This document shows, one piece after another, positions 25,501 through 33,193 of a DNA stretch of 64,000 nucleotides (the first letter of the stretch is position 1; every line of letters begins with the position of its first letter). The notes beneath the pieces were generated by a model that was given only the letters and a program-made list of their open reading frames with translations, made no database searches and was not told where the DNA came from. The position numbers were made by a program, and so were the translations under genes. The DNA is from Siderastrea siderea (Eukaryota; Cnidaria; Anthozoa; Scleractinia; Rhizangiidae): assembly GCA_964030785.1 (NCBI GenBank), contig OZ034971.1:16127400-16191399 (forward strand), written 5' to 3'.

Positions 25501-28152
25501 GAAGGAAACATGAAGGCAATAATTTATCCGGCACATTGATTTGTTATTTTCTTCCATCCTACCACACTGACAACCGCTAACAGATTGAAAACTGCCCAAA
25601 TCACCTTTCAGCCGAGTTTCGTAAACGTGAGTCTGTAGAATCTGACAACTTAAATTAAAATAGCTGTATATATTTTTTGTTCAACAATTTCTCGATATGC
25701 CCATATGTAGTCAGGATACCTACAACATCTGTCACCTGTAGGTGACATGTTCAGCGGTATACTCAGCTGAGTGTATTTGCAAGTACAGCACAGATCTTCT
25801 TGAGGCGGGCATTTTGAAAAGCAAGAGGATTTTACTGGTGTTTTCTGGACTTTTTGTCACCCTGGAACACTCCCAAAAACTCAAGACATATTTCCTTTAC
25901 TTTGCGAGGTTTTTTCAAGCATCAATGGTAATCGTATGAGTGCGAGTGCAATTAAGAATGTGCATTGCAAGTGATATTTGACAATTCTATCAAAATTGCA
26001 CGAACTTTTAGGCGAGAACGAGTTGAGAGTATTTTCTGATATCATGATTAGTGTAAATCCTTAATTGCTCAAGCAATCATGTGATTACTCTTTTATAATT
26101 TACGATGACAAAAAGATTTTGTAATGTGGCTGGCCGGTGCGCGGACTTGAGACACAACAAAGGTCATTTTATTCCTGGTTGGCTTCATTTTGGAACGAAA
26201 ACCAAGGGTTGACATTAAAACGGCGGTTTTAAACACATTTGGATTCTCTCAGAAATCCTTTTCAGTCAAAAATAATAATAATATCGTTTATTAAAACATC
26301 AATAATTGCAGTCCGAAGACTGACTTGCTATTGATTTAAAATTTACAGGAATATGTTGATATCAAAAAGGAATTATAATAATAACATAATTAGAAGTGTA
26401 CCACTACATGTATATACATAAGTAAGTATAAGGTACTAGAAAAAAAATCCATTCAAATATAAGACTAATATAGAGATTTAGCCAAGCCTAAAAGCGGATC
26501 TCCACATTTTTTTCCCACTGGTACTTGTTAATTTCTGTAAATGCTCTTATTGAAGTAGTAAAAAAGGAAAGGACCCCGGTCCGTTGGCTCCAAAGGAGAG
26601 TACGATGACCACTCGGCCAGGCTCATTCTGTCAACACGCGGGTGATTTTCCTGTGTTCAGACTGCCACAAAAACCATGGTTGTGAACAGAAAAAACAATG
26701 CACTAGCTCTGCAATATTGGGCGTCGGGACCGCTGCCAAATGCTGCAAACTCAAACGATGTGTCGACCACATTCACAGCAGAACACAACAAAGATGAAGT
26801 CCTCGAAGGCAACTTTCGTAACTTGAACTTTTCGCCTTTTACCAAAAAGACAACTGAGTATTGTTTTGAACTTTTTCCTTTCATTTACAGATATTAGATA
26901 TTTTTTCTCAAGTTTAAAACTTTAACACTGTCAAACAATCTTTTTTCTAAATAAAGTTCAGCTTTAAAAGAAACCTCTTCTTCAAAGCGACGGTGGTTAT
27001 GCGATTTCCCGCCAGGAAAAACACCTGTTGCCTTAAAGCACCACGCTAGTTCCCACCAAAAAGAGATTGTTTTCCCCACCCACCGTCAGGTTGCCTTGGG
27101 ACTCCCCTCCCCCAAATTTGCTTACCCATGGTGCTCCACTCTGCAGGCTTCGGCCGCAACGGAGCTCCACTACTAACATACTAACACTACTATAACAATA
27201 CTATAGCATTTAGACACTGTGCCCTTGATGAAAGGTAATAAATGAGCTGGAACACTCTCTTGTGCGACACAAGAGAAGAGTTTCTACCACTTTGTGTTAC
27301 ATTGAAGTTCTGTAACTACTTTATTTAGCGAATTTGGTGCTGAAATCTGCTTGTTCTCAGTGAGCAAAAAACCCTATGTTTCTAGATGAAATTTTTTGAA
27401 GTTAAATGTAGGAATCTTGGAATTCTTGAAATTGGCTTCCGTGGACCATTCTGCTCAGAGACGAGCTTAACAGCGACAAAGTACCGCCTAGTGTTGGCCT
27501 GACAAGCCAGGCTGGCCCGGTGAATGCAATTACATGGAAAACTCTCAGCCCCAATACCAGGAACATTAGCTGGGAACCTGGTATTGTGATGCCAGGATCC
27601 CGACTAACCGGATTTTTCCAGGTAATCGCAATGTTGATTTTTGGTGTTTCTAACAGGCATGCTGAGATCCCGGCAAACCTAACCAGCCTGGCTAACCAGG
27701 CCAGCCCTCCTCATGGAATGGACCCAAAGTATCATTATATTTCACGCGATTTTGCAGGATCATTGTTAAGTAATCGTCCAAAGGGAAAACGCATTGGAAA
27801 CAAAGTTTCTTCTGTTGCTTGTGTTTCTTAGTCTTTGCATCTTTAAAACGTGTGTCCGAGATGTTTATCCCGAGAGCCCTCTTAACATTGGATACCCAGA
27901 TAATATAAACACTTATGGGTGTCCCTTTTGGTGTCCGTATTAACCAGGTTCCATTGTATTTACAAAAGAATGCGTGGTATTACAATCATTAACTGTTGTT
28001 CACAGTGCAGTTTTCCCCTTTTATTTTCCTAGAATGGTGTGGAGTTCATTGCTAGTCCTGCAGGATCTGTGGCAGACGACGTTTGCGTCAAGGCCGCGGA
28101 TGACCACAATATGGCTATGGTTCTCACTAATTTACGACTCTTTCATCATTAA
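242..28152 (+). CDS. ATIC: ATIC gene, last six exons (spliced span)
   Basis: Bifunctional purine biosynthesis protein: AICAR transformylase plus IMP cyclohydrolase, the last two steps of de novo IMP synthesis in the cytosol. Six + strand blocks (242-315, 8563-8608, 12310-12372, 12593-12652, 16753-16848, 28033-28152) each follow an AG and, except the last, precede a GT. They join in frame to about 152 residues that run colinearly with the C-terminus of animal ATIC (592 aa in human), ending in the family-typical NLRLFHH. The part present is the folate-binding side of the transformylase domain, including [11 protein letters not shown]. The cyclohydrolase half and the catalytic Lys-His lie upstream of the window. 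Introns are 8247, 3701, 220, 4100 and 11184 bp, and four are packed with transposons. Exons show no frameshift or stop, so the gene looks functional. Confidence 0.95.
2367..2655 (+). repeat. Imperfect direct duplication (two about 72-base copies)
   Basis: Copies at 2367-2438 and 2579-2655 share GGTTTAAAAACCTAC, ACACGCTTGAA, TATGCAAATTGC and AAACACGTCGCTA. Short open frames read through both (2272-2550 and 2565-2792), giving related peptides with RFKNL..TRLNK. I do not recognise a protein family. This may be the remnant of an internal domain repeat or simply duplicated non-coding DNA. Confidence 0.5.
3329..3415 (+). repeat. (CATA)n then (CAAA)n microsatellite
   Basis: About 70 bases of perfect CATA units pass directly into several AAAC units, inside the 2.56-kb insertion. 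Confidence 0.95.
3682..3728 (+). ncRNA. Hammerhead-ribozyme-like motif 1 (full core)
   Basis: The conserved core is complete: CTGATGA at 3688-3694 and GAAAC at 3715-3719. Stem I is perfect: TTGACT (3682-3687) pairs with AGTCAA (3723-3728). Stem II pairs GAC..CC with GG..GTC around a short loop, with two T-T mismatches and one extra T after the core. Stem III is only AC/GT, the palindromic ACGT that in minimal hammerheads of Penelope-like elements allows pairing between two molecules. Predicted cleavage is after C3722. Activity is inferred. Confidence 0.7.
4735..4925. mobile_element. Small palindromic MITE in the loop of the TTAA element
   Basis: GAGGGTAT near 4739 is mirrored by ATACCCTC near 4916. 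An inner pair, TGAATTTTATTTTCTCGTGG (4834) and CCACTCGAAAATAAAATTCC (4877), folds into a hairpin. No coding capacity. The edges are approximate. Confidence 0.5.
6350..6380 (+). repeat. (TTTA)n microsatellite
   Basis: About seven tandem TTTA units directly after the right end of the long TTAA element. Confidence 0.9.
6698..6752 (+). repeat. GGTGGGTA-type minisatellite
   Basis: A run of GGTGGGT / AGGTAGGT units, slightly variable, in the first ATIC intron of the window. Confidence 0.85.
6955..7800 (-). pseudogene. L1/Tx1-type LINE ORF2 C-terminal fragment
   Basis: Read on the minus strand, frames from several registers give the order expected for the end of an L1/Tx1-clade reverse transcriptase ORF. 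First comes [18 protein letters not shown] and [19 protein letters not shown] (around 7630-7480). Then [20 protein letters not shown] (around 7320-7260). Last is a CCHC knuckle, [17 protein letters not shown] (around 7131-7081). Stops and frameshifts separate the pieces, so it is dead. The RT core and endonuclease are missing. It sits antisense inside an ATIC intron. Confidence 0.75.
7801..8562. other. ATIC intron, no recognisable element
   Basis: AT-rich intronic sequence running to exon b. I see no repeat boundary, coding homology or RNA gene. Confidence 0.5.
8563..8608 (+). CDS. ATIC: ATIC exon b ([15 protein letters not shown])
   Basis: A 46-base micro-exon between the acceptor GAACAG and the donor gtaagt. 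The first G completes a Trp codon split across an 8.2-kb intron. The rest reads [15 protein letters not shown], matching the WWLRHHPQVLSMKFK region of animal ATIC. It is too short for an ORF scan and was recognised by homology and exact phase fit. Confidence 0.93.
8609..12309. other. 3.7-kb ATIC intron, largely featureless
   Basis: The intron between exons b and c. It contains a homopolymer G run of about 18 at 9494-9511. Several open frames around 10046-10946 overlap on both strands without homology or codon structure, so I treat them as chance. No inverted-repeat element was recognised. Confidence 0.5.
9494..9511 (+). repeat. poly(G) tract
   Basis: About 18 consecutive G residues, an assembly-sensitive homopolymer. 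Confidence 0.9.
12310..12372 (+). CDS. ATIC: ATIC exon c ([15 protein letters not shown])
   Basis: A 63-base phase-0 exon after the acceptor TTTTTCAG, with a GT donor of the less usual form gttatg. It encodes [15 protein letters not shown] then NGTVGQ, colinear with GVKRAEISNAIDQYV in vertebrate ATIC. Only 220 bp separate it from the next exon, the one short intron in this gene part. Confidence 0.94.
12593..12652 (+). CDS. ATIC: ATIC exon d ([16 protein letters not shown])
   Basis: A 60-base phase-0 exon between a polypyrimidine tract ending CTACAG and the strong donor gtatgt. It encodes DTDK then [16 protein letters not shown], corresponding to the WKALFEEVPELLTE segment of human ATIC. No indel relative to the family apart from ordinary divergence. 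Confidence 0.94.
13182..13319 (+). pseudogene. CR1/L2-type LINE C-terminal remnant
   Basis: A short frame that ends [18 protein letters not shown] then [12 protein letters not shown]. The W-N-x-LP-x-E-R-x-x-x-S-x-x-x-F pattern is the usual C-terminus of CR1/L2-like and related LINE reverse transcriptase ORFs. Upstream bases around 13090-13140 carry a weaker, frame-broken continuation. About 200 bases of 3' UTR and an (ATT)n tail follow, the normal end of such LINEs. It is 5'-truncated and same-sense as ATIC in its 4.1-kb intron. Confidence 0.65.
13517..13590 (+). repeat. (ATT)n tail of the LINE
   Basis: About 24 ATT units with few interruptions, directly after the conserved-looking 3' UTR end of the LINE remnant. 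It makes a long run of tyrosine codons in one frame that is not a gene. Confidence 0.9.
13595..14300. other. ATIC intron between two LINEs, unresolved
   Basis: Contains C-rich CACCCCCACCCC at about 13898 and mixed low-complexity sequence. The end near 14300 probably belongs to the 3' region of the next LINE (minus strand). No gene seen. Confidence 0.4.
14305..15590 (-). pseudogene. Non-LTR retrotransposon reverse transcriptase, frameshifted
   Basis: The minus strand carries a reverse transcriptase in at least three registers. From its 5' side: [18 protein letters not shown] (about 15430), [11 protein letters not shown] (about 15320), [10 protein letters not shown] (about 15065), [20 protein letters not shown] (about 14920), then the catalytic box [11 protein letters not shown] (about 14790) and [20 protein letters not shown]. 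The part from GVKQGC on is one open 208-codon frame with an intact YADD. The region before it has several frameshifts. No endonuclease domain is visible. The exact LINE clade was not determined. Antisense in an ATIC intron. Confidence 0.85.
15591..16275. other. ATIC intron, unresolved
   Basis: No homology or repeat structure recognised between the LINE and the hairpin MITE. Confidence 0.4.
16276..16449. mobile_element. Hairpin MITE
   Basis: Arms of about 55 bases (16276-16330 and 16395-16449) are reverse complements, with TACTCTGATAA in the left arm and TTATCAGAGTA in the right. A 64-base loop has no coding capacity. It lies about 300 bases before ATIC exon e. Confidence 0.65.
16753..16848 (+). 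CDS. ATIC: ATIC exon e ([17 protein letters not shown])
   Basis: A 96-base phase-0 exon after TTGTAG and before gtaagt. It encodes [15 protein letters not shown] followed by [17 protein letters not shown]. The [11 protein letters not shown] stretch is the most conserved block of the C-terminal transformylase domain and takes part in folate binding in solved family structures. It is followed by the largest intron, 11184 bp. Confidence 0.96.
17291..17474 (+). repeat. 92-bp tandem duplication
   Basis: Two nearly identical copies (17291-17382 and 17383-17474) starting TAGTTTATTGTTATCTGATG. The near identity suggests a recent local duplication in the last ATIC intron. Confidence 0.9.
17907..18038 (+). 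repeat. 66-bp in-frame tandem duplication inside the LINE
   Basis: Two exact 66-base units beginning TCACTACTGTCGTCCAAG keep the reading frame and duplicate 22 codons after the FADD box. Confidence 0.9.
18052..18712. mobile_element. TTAA-flanked MITE-like element inserted in the LINE
   Basis: TTAA at 18048-18051 and 18713-18716. The termini GGTTACTC and GAGTAACC are inverted. Longer inverted arms follow, for example AAACTATATATCGTTGGAAA near 18125 against its complement near 18660. It interrupts the LINE RT frame, so it is younger than the LINE. No transposase. Confidence 0.8.
19757..20062 (+). repeat. Left inverted arm of the 19.76-25.2 kb composite
   Basis: About 305 bases that recur as reverse complement at 24886-25203, including CCAAGCTCACTGTGCGAGC and AGTACGAACGATTTTCTTGTC. 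The pair brackets a 5.4-kb composite that includes a Penelope-type tail and two hammerhead-like motifs. Inverted terminal repeats are known in Penelope-like elements, but a separate DNA transposon is also possible. Confidence 0.7.
20055..20100 (+). ncRNA. Hammerhead-like motif 2 (C3U/G8A core)
   Basis: TTGATAA (20062-20068), one extra T, stem II GACCG/CGGTC with loop AAGAG, then GAAAC and GTC. Relative to the consensus CTGATGA, the C at core position 3 is T and the G at position 8 is A. These two positions pair in the folded ribozyme, so the change keeps a pair. Stem I is weak in this copy. Probably degenerate. Confidence 0.5.
20178..20432 (-). pseudogene. Penelope-like element C-terminus (GIY-YIG endonuclease end)
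   Basis: The minus strand reads [20 protein letters not shown], then, after a +1 frameshift near 20300, [20 protein letters not shown] and [16 protein letters not shown]. The E-M-x-x-I-x-E-L-x-P-x-LN-x-Q-x-DSIRAK ending is characteristic of the GIY-YIG endonuclease tail of Penelope-like retroelements. The reverse transcriptase is absent because the fragment is cut off near 20432. Hammerhead-like motif 2 lies about 80 bases beyond the stop but on the opposite strand. Confidence 0.75.
21372..22945 (+). repeat. Satellite array, about 13 units of 121-125 bp
   Basis: Units start near 21372, 21495, 21618, 21743, 21867, 21992, 22116, 22241, 22365, 22489, 22614, 22739 and 22860. Each contains GTGGCTCCAGAGCAGAAGTT and GACTCTGTCGAGCG. 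Central units are nearly identical and the edge units more diverged, as expected for unequal crossing-over. Units 21867-22115 and 22116-22364 form a duplicated dimer (249 bp), with alternating GCAACAGGGGCTTAAC and GCGACAGGAGCTCAAT variants. Confidence 0.95.
23090..23720 (+). repeat. Degenerate tandem array, about 100-115-bp units
   Basis: The motif AGGCCCAAAAGGCTTCTGC (with variants) recurs near 23103, 23209, 23322, 23401, 23499 and 23702. It alternates with TTTTATTTTGTTCCTCGT and TTTGTTTGTTTTTA. Older and more diverged than the neighbouring satellite. Confidence 0.75.
24068..24110 (+). ncRNA. Hammerhead-like motif 3 (C3U/G8A core)
   Basis: A second copy of motif 2: TTGATAA (24074-24080), an extra T, stem II GACC/GGTC, then GAAAC at 24097-24101. 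It keeps a plausible stem I, TTCGC with GTGAA (one G-U pair), which the 20-kb copy lacks. The downstream bases GTTAGTTTTTATTGTCAAT also match the 20-kb copy, so the two are direct repeats about 4 kb apart. Confidence 0.55.
24404..24700 (+). mobile_element. Uninterrupted relative of the 41.2-43.6 kb TTAA element
   Basis: Starts TTAA at 24404. It shares AAAGGGTTT..TAGCCG, GCGCGCGCG, ACGACAT, TGTAAAATCGCG, GGAAATAAA and TCTACTGAATAAC in the same order as the outer element at 41241-43563. It lacks the nested insertion found there. The right end is not clear. Confidence 0.55.
24886..25203 (-). repeat. Right inverted arm of the 19.76-25.2 kb composite
   Basis: Reverse complement of 19757-20062 with moderate divergence; see that entry. 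It carries no hammerhead motif of its own, because the homology stops at TTGAAACCC. Confidence 0.7.
25204..28032. other. Rest of the last ATIC intron
   Basis: Holds a small imperfect tandem of ATGTATACAGACC units (25262-25335), a possible LINE tail (26268-26430), and a GCCAGGCTGGCC inverted-repeat region (27505-27715). No host exon is recognisable here: open frames at 26657-27079 overlap on both strands without homology. Confidence 0.5.
26268..26430 (-). repeat. Possible LINE 3' tail
   Basis: Read on the minus strand, this AT-rich stretch ends TTAATAAACGATATTATTATTA, with an AATAAA-like signal followed by ATT repeats, the usual finish of many LINEs. No coding part is attached. Confidence 0.35.
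28033..28152 (+). CDS. ATIC: ATIC terminal exon with stop
   Basis: The exon follows the acceptor TTTCCTAG and runs 39 codons to TAA. It starts [16 protein letters not shown] and ends [15 protein letters not shown], the diagnostic C-terminus of ATIC. It is colinear with the GVAYIAAPSGSAADK part of the vertebrate protein without gaps. The 3' UTR presumably continues to the AATAAA at 28387. Confidence 0.96.
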   Translation, partial: NGVEFIASPAGSVADDVCVKAADDHNMAMVLTNLRLFHH

Positions 28153-28386
28153 TTATACATGTAACTGGAGAAGTCAGAACTAAACGATTTGCTGTATTCT
28201 ACTTAGAACAAGCTCTTAGCAACAGGATGCCTGGTTATGAGTACAGTGTAGCTGTCTAACTGTCATTGCCATTGTCATTGTCATTTCAAGCTTTTCACTT
28301 TGTGCGAAAGCCGTGGAAAAACCACAAGTTTAGGTGGAGCTTCAAAAGCAAGTCAACTCTTACTTAATATTTAGTTCAGAGCATAA

Positions 28387-28392
28387 AATAAA
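28387..28392 (+). promoter_or_regulatory. ATIC polyadenylation signal
   Basis: A canonical AATAAA hexamer 235 bases after the ATIC stop codon, the first well-placed one downstream. The implied 3' UTR is about 250 bases. The signal is inferred from position and hexamer only. Confidence 0.6.
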
Positions 28393-28841
28393 GATTGATG
28401 GATTGCATAGACTATGGCCTGGTTATGATGCCGTATTTATTAATGGATACAGTCGGGAGCCATAATCGGGGAAGGAGACCGTTAACATAGGCTTCATGCA
28501 AAGTCATGTGTTACAATTTTGCTACATTGGAAAAAAATTGCGCTACCCTGGACGTCATAAAACTGGGCCGATTCAAACCGATTTCCGTGGGCCACCACCT
28601 TATGTGGACAATGGCCATGTGAGCTTGCTCGGTAATTCAAACATGTCTTCACTTCCAGCTAGGGTGCACTTGACACTACAGTAAAACCACGTAATAGTGC
28701 ATAGTGCCTGGTCATTAGTTCCTACAAAAGGGTTCAGAGAGGAAAATCGTTCTGCGCATTACCGTTCGTAGGTTTTTCCCGGGCTCTCGTCAAGCCTTCT
28801 GAATGATAACGATGGCAAATCTTGGCGAGCTTTCGATTTAA

Positions 28842-29428
28842 CCCTTTCACTCCCAAGCTTTTACCAAACAGTTGCCATTTTTAACCGTTAAATCATTATT
28901 AGGCTGCCATGACGCAAAATGGGCCTTAGGTTTGCTGAAAAATCTATTTTTTGCCGAATAGGTAGATTTCCCCAAGATTAGGAACAAAAATGTTGAATAT
29001 TTTAATTTAGTGCATGCGCAAAAGCCATTACCCTTTTTGAACCTTTTTGAACCTTTTTATTGCCCTTTTCCTTTCATTTCTCTAGGCCCTTTTACTCTCA
29101 CTACCTTTTGCCTTTCATATTCTTTCTGGCTGCCGTAAAAAGTTGAGTGTTGATTTATGGGCAAAGCCTGGAAATAGGCTTGATCAATTATAGGTATAAT
29201 GGGCCATTTTACCACCATTTTTGCACCAAAACTGACAACGTTGATTTCCAATTTGCTATGTCAGAATGTGGTCGATATCCAAAACCGACTATTTTGCGGA
29301 TAGATCTATCCTAGCTCTACCATTTGCTTATCAAGAATATCTGCTGACATTTAAATTGATGACGTCACAAGTGGTACAATGAGCACGACCATTAAGTGGC
29401 CTTATATGGCTACTTGGGCGTGAAAAGG
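28842..29428. mobile_element. TTAA-flanked MITE
   Basis: TTAA at 28838-28841 and 29429-29432. The termini CCCTTTCACTCCCAAG and CTTGGGCGTGAAAAGG are inverted with one mismatch. The 587-bp interior has no transposase. It lies just downstream of ATIC. Confidence 0.75.
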
Positions 29429-29432
29429 TTAA

Positions 29433-29897
29433 GCAACATTTTTGCGGTTCTTGGTTGGTTGGTTGGTTGGTTTTTGGGTGGACCATGTTCGGCATTCCCG
29501 ATGACTGTCGAATTTTACCGAAAGGCTAGTTGTCGGGGCCGGAATAAAAATGCAAATGAGAACGCACGTAAAATTCCGCTACTAAAGCGACACGACGAAA
29601 GTGTCAGGATTTCATTAGCTTGACGTTGGATATTTAACCGGCCGTCGCCATGATGGCGACCGCCGGTTCATAAAATGGACACGGTTTTTCGTGAAAGCAA
29701 GTTGGCTTAACATACGAAGAAAGTGCTGTAAAGCTTGTGGTACGGGTACTCAAGAGCGGTACTGTCTTATATAAGACGCATGCGCATATAAGTCTTCTGA
29801 ATGTTACCTTCCTATGTTTTTGTCTTTTAATTTACAGTATTTAAGATATGAACGGCGAAGGGTTGTTTAAGTTTGGGGTTTTTTGTACAGTACAGCC
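29433..29897. other. Intergenic, unresolved
   Basis: Contains (TTGG)n at 29453-29475 and a short perfect palindrome around GTCGCCATGATGGCGAC at 29643. No gene seen. Confidence 0.4.
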
Positions 29898-31688
29898 CAA
29901 AAATAATGCACGCGCAAGAACTTCTTTTTGCGTCCGCAAGCCGAGAACTTCTTGCGGCTACTTGCAGGATGCCTGCACTTGAATACTGCAAGCCGCAAGA
30001 ACGTCTTTGCGTTTTGAAGTTAAAACCGCAAAAACTTCTTTGTGGTAAGATATCTGGACCGCAAGTAAGCGCAACAACGTCTTTGCGCTAACATCTTAAA
30101 AACCCCGAACCCGAAGAAGGTAAAAAGGAGACCACTTTGTAGCGCAAGGCACGTTCGAAATTGGCTGCCTTTGTAACTTGCAATCAGTTGTTTATTCGGT
30201 CCCTTGTAAGTTTTTTTCTTCGGTTTTGAATTTTTTATCCGATAAAGAGTTCACTAGGTTCTGAATTTGACACTGGTGGCCTTCTATGTTATTTTTTAAC
30301 GGCTACGGAGAAACGAGACTCAAACGAAGCACGCGTATGTTATTGTTTACGTGTCCCGGAGTCCCAGACATACGGTACGCTTAGCGGCGCGAAAGATTTC
30401 GCTCGATTTATTTCACTTAAATGAGGAACAATGGCAAAGCACAGTCCATCAGTCACATTATTAAAGAACCGACATTCACCTGTTCAGTGTTGCTGTACTT
30501 CCACCAACATATTAAACTCGGACAAGTACTTTTAATTAGTTGCGCTCACACGTGTGAGAAATGAACATGGTCACTCAGATGAGAAGAAATAATACCCGAA
30601 CTTAATTGGAAAAACACATTATGTTTGTAAAAATAGTTCCACTCATTACGCTGAAGTCGATATCACATTTTAAATCTTCGAAGTAAACCAAAAAAGTCTG
30701 AAGGAAACTAAAACTCCGCGATCTGAAAGAAATTCGGCACGTCAATTCCAACCTGAGTAAACACAAATCTGCCGTATGCAAATTTGGTATGATTTGCTTG
30801 AATGACATTTTGTAACGCAATGCATGAGCAGTTCTCTAAGCCGTCAAGACAGCAAGCCCCGGGCAGCAAGCTGTGTCGAAAGGCGAATGTGTAGTTGAAA
30901 TCATATGTCTATGCTATTTCTTCAAGTATCCCTTTTTTGCTGGGAAATTAAACTGGTAAAGATGCAGGGATTCTTGCTGACTTCACTCACGCGATGGCAT
31001 GACCTCCTGCATGTGTAAGTCTTGTCTTGCCTGTCAAAGAAGAGTTCGCGCAGTTTGCCACAATTATAGCTTTTGGACCTTTTTGTTTCTATTTCTTGGA
31101 TGGAATAAAAAACTGAATTGAGTCAGTTCTGAGTTGAACCCGTATCACTGTATCTGAGACACGCTTAAAAAAATTGTTCATGTTTTGTCATGTGCCGGAG
31201 ATCATGTTTACCGGGTGTTTATCTTGCAGTCGGAAAACTGGCGGATATTCCATTTCGTGATGTGAATTTTCTTCGATACTTCGGTTGTTCGACCATTTGC
31301 TTCCTTGATTTTTTGATTAGCCTTGTGAACTTTCGCTTGACTTGGCGAATTGTCGCGCCATCACGCCAACACGGCGAAAAATCGCTCGAAAGCTCGGTGA
31401 TATTTCAAAGAGAATAGAGCGCGAGATTCGCTCTCAGTACTTTTGCAATACCTCACACTAACACGAGCACTACAAGTTTCTTCGGCTGGACCCTCAGTAC
31501 TTCTTGCGCCTTCTTGCGGCTTGCGGTAGCATTAGTAACTTCTTGCGGCTAGATTTTCAACTTCTTGCGTTTCGAATGTTCTTGCGGGTAAACTGCAAAA
31601 ACCTAGCACTTTCACTTCTTGCGCGGGCTTGCGTGTTCTTGCGGCGCAAGAACTTCTTGCGCCACTTCTTGCGCGTGCATTATTTTTG
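29898..31688. mobile_element. 1.8-kb element with dense CTTCTTGCG subterminal repeats
   Basis: The ends are inverted: CAAAAATAATGCACGCGC at 29898 and its complement ending at 31688. About 200-250 bases inside each end carry many short copies of CTTCTTGCG or CGCAAGAA in both orientations, for example GCGCAAGAACTTCTTGCGCC at 31645. Such subterminal arrays bind transposase in hAT, CACTA and related DNA transposons. No target duplication is clear. The interior has no transposase, so it is non-autonomous. Confidence 0.7.
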
Positions 31689-31730
31689 ATAGGATTGAAT
31701 GCGAAAATAGGATTGAATGCGAAATTGACT
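31681..31730 (+). repeat. 17-bp tandem duplication at the element edge
   Basis: ATAGGATTGAATGCGAA occurs twice in tandem immediately outside the right end of the CTTCTTGCG element. Confidence 0.8.
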
Positions 31731-32390
31731 GTGTTGTCTGATCTAGTTAGTGGTTATGGTGAAAATTTTTTTAGCGCAGGAGTTTTTTTTATTGGGATTG
31801 ACATTTTCAGGGGTGTAAAAATGTGGGAGTCAGAAGGATTTGTGAATGTCAGGAGCATATCACGCTTCTGTGAATGTGATTTGCTTTGAAAGTTGCGTTT
31901 TGCGTGAGAGGCAGTTTCCCTTGGCGTTTTGTGGGGGGGGGGGGTGGTTTACGAAGTGGATTGTAAGGTTTCTGATTGGCTAACTTGTATTTCGCAGCGG
32001 ACAAAAAGGACAGTTGCGTTTTGCCGGCGTGGGCTAGGAAGAGAAGGAATTGGTACTAGTATGATGATGCAATATTAGTTGATTGCACATCAGTACATGA
32101 TAGTTCTTGTGAACGGAGAGAAATGAGTGTTTATTTGAGGCGAGAAGTTGATACGAAGGAATGGTCATTAATAAGGAGATTAATTAATAAGGCAGGTGTT
32201 ACGAGTCTTTTTGCATTGAAAGAACGAAAATATCTGAATATTATCGACGGATTTGTGTGGTTTGCGTGTGGTGTTCGCTAAAGGCTACGAGCAGTCTCAC
32301 TTTCCGTTCAGAGATAGATAGTGAAGGAAAAGAAAAACAGGCGAGTGAGTGCGAAACCGATTGCGGCTCGACAGGCGCGTTAGCTTTCAA
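31731..32390. other. Intergenic, unresolved
   Basis: Contains a poly(G) tract near 31926. No coding homology. Confidence 0.4.
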
Positions 32391-32612
32391 AGACGTGGGT
32401 AGCCTGCGTAGCAAGCGTTTCCGTAAGGTTTTCCGCACGTTCGAGGCATTTTTCGTTTTTTAGCCGCGCGAAAATTGGGGCGAGCGCAAAAAAGTGCGTG
32501 ACGGGGGAGGGGAAGGGAGAGAAGGAAACGCTTGCACGCAAACCCCACGATTTTGAAAAACCCGTTCGCCCACGAACGGAGTTTCCTGATTGGCGCGGCA
32601 TGGTAGTGTTGA

Positions 32613-33193
32613 TTGCTAAGTGATAAATCCGTCAATCAAATCAGGTATGTTCATTTGAGCGTGACCCGGCGTGATGAACACAACAAAATAACGGAGGAGT
32701 TGTTTGAAGAGTGTTTGGACGATGTTTTGAAAGAGCTGAGCTCCAAGGGATTTGCTTTTACTTTGAAGGCAGAACAACGATTGGCGTTGCGCCATCTTTT
32801 TGATGGCAAAGATGTGTTGGCTGTATTATCCACAGGGTTCGGCAAAAGTTTAATTTTTCAGCTCTTCGTCTTAATGGTCGATGCGAGAAGAAGAAAGCAA
32901 GGAGGATCTGGTTTCGCTAGCATTATTGTTATTTCACCCCTTCAGAGTATAATTCGAGACCAAGTAGTCGAGGTCAATTCTATGGGAATGACAGCGTGTG
33001 ACTTAAGTGAAAAACTGGGCTGTTTAGAAGAGATACACCAAGGAAAATATAACATCGTCTATTCGTCAGCGGAAGCTGCGATGGACAAGCGATTTGTTAA
33101 CTCTTTGAAACTGAAAGATTCGTTTTTTAATGCAAATTTGGCAGCATGTATTATGGATTAAAGTCATACAGTCGAAACCTGGACGGGGTTGAG
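32613..33193 (+). pseudogene. RecQ-like DExH helicase exon, stop in motif II
   Basis: An open frame encodes the first part of a superfamily-2 helicase core. It has FTLKAEQRLALRHL (Q-motif-like region), LSTGFGKSLIFQ (Walker A / motif I, around 32823-32858), then IIVISPLQSIIRDQV (motif Ia). The frame then reaches ACIMD, where a TAA at 33159-33161 replaces the Glu codon of the DESH-type motif II. The same frame continues SHTVETWTG to a GT donor (gtaagc) at 33194. No in-frame start ATG precedes motif I, so this is an internal exon or 5'-cut. It is a captured or decayed fragment, not a working helicase. Confidence 0.75.

Noticed and set aside
27505..27715. GC-rich GCCAGGCTGGCC region as a host exon
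   Set aside because: No splice-consistent frame or homology; the repeated GCCAGGCTGG / CCAGCCTGGC words suggest a repeat.
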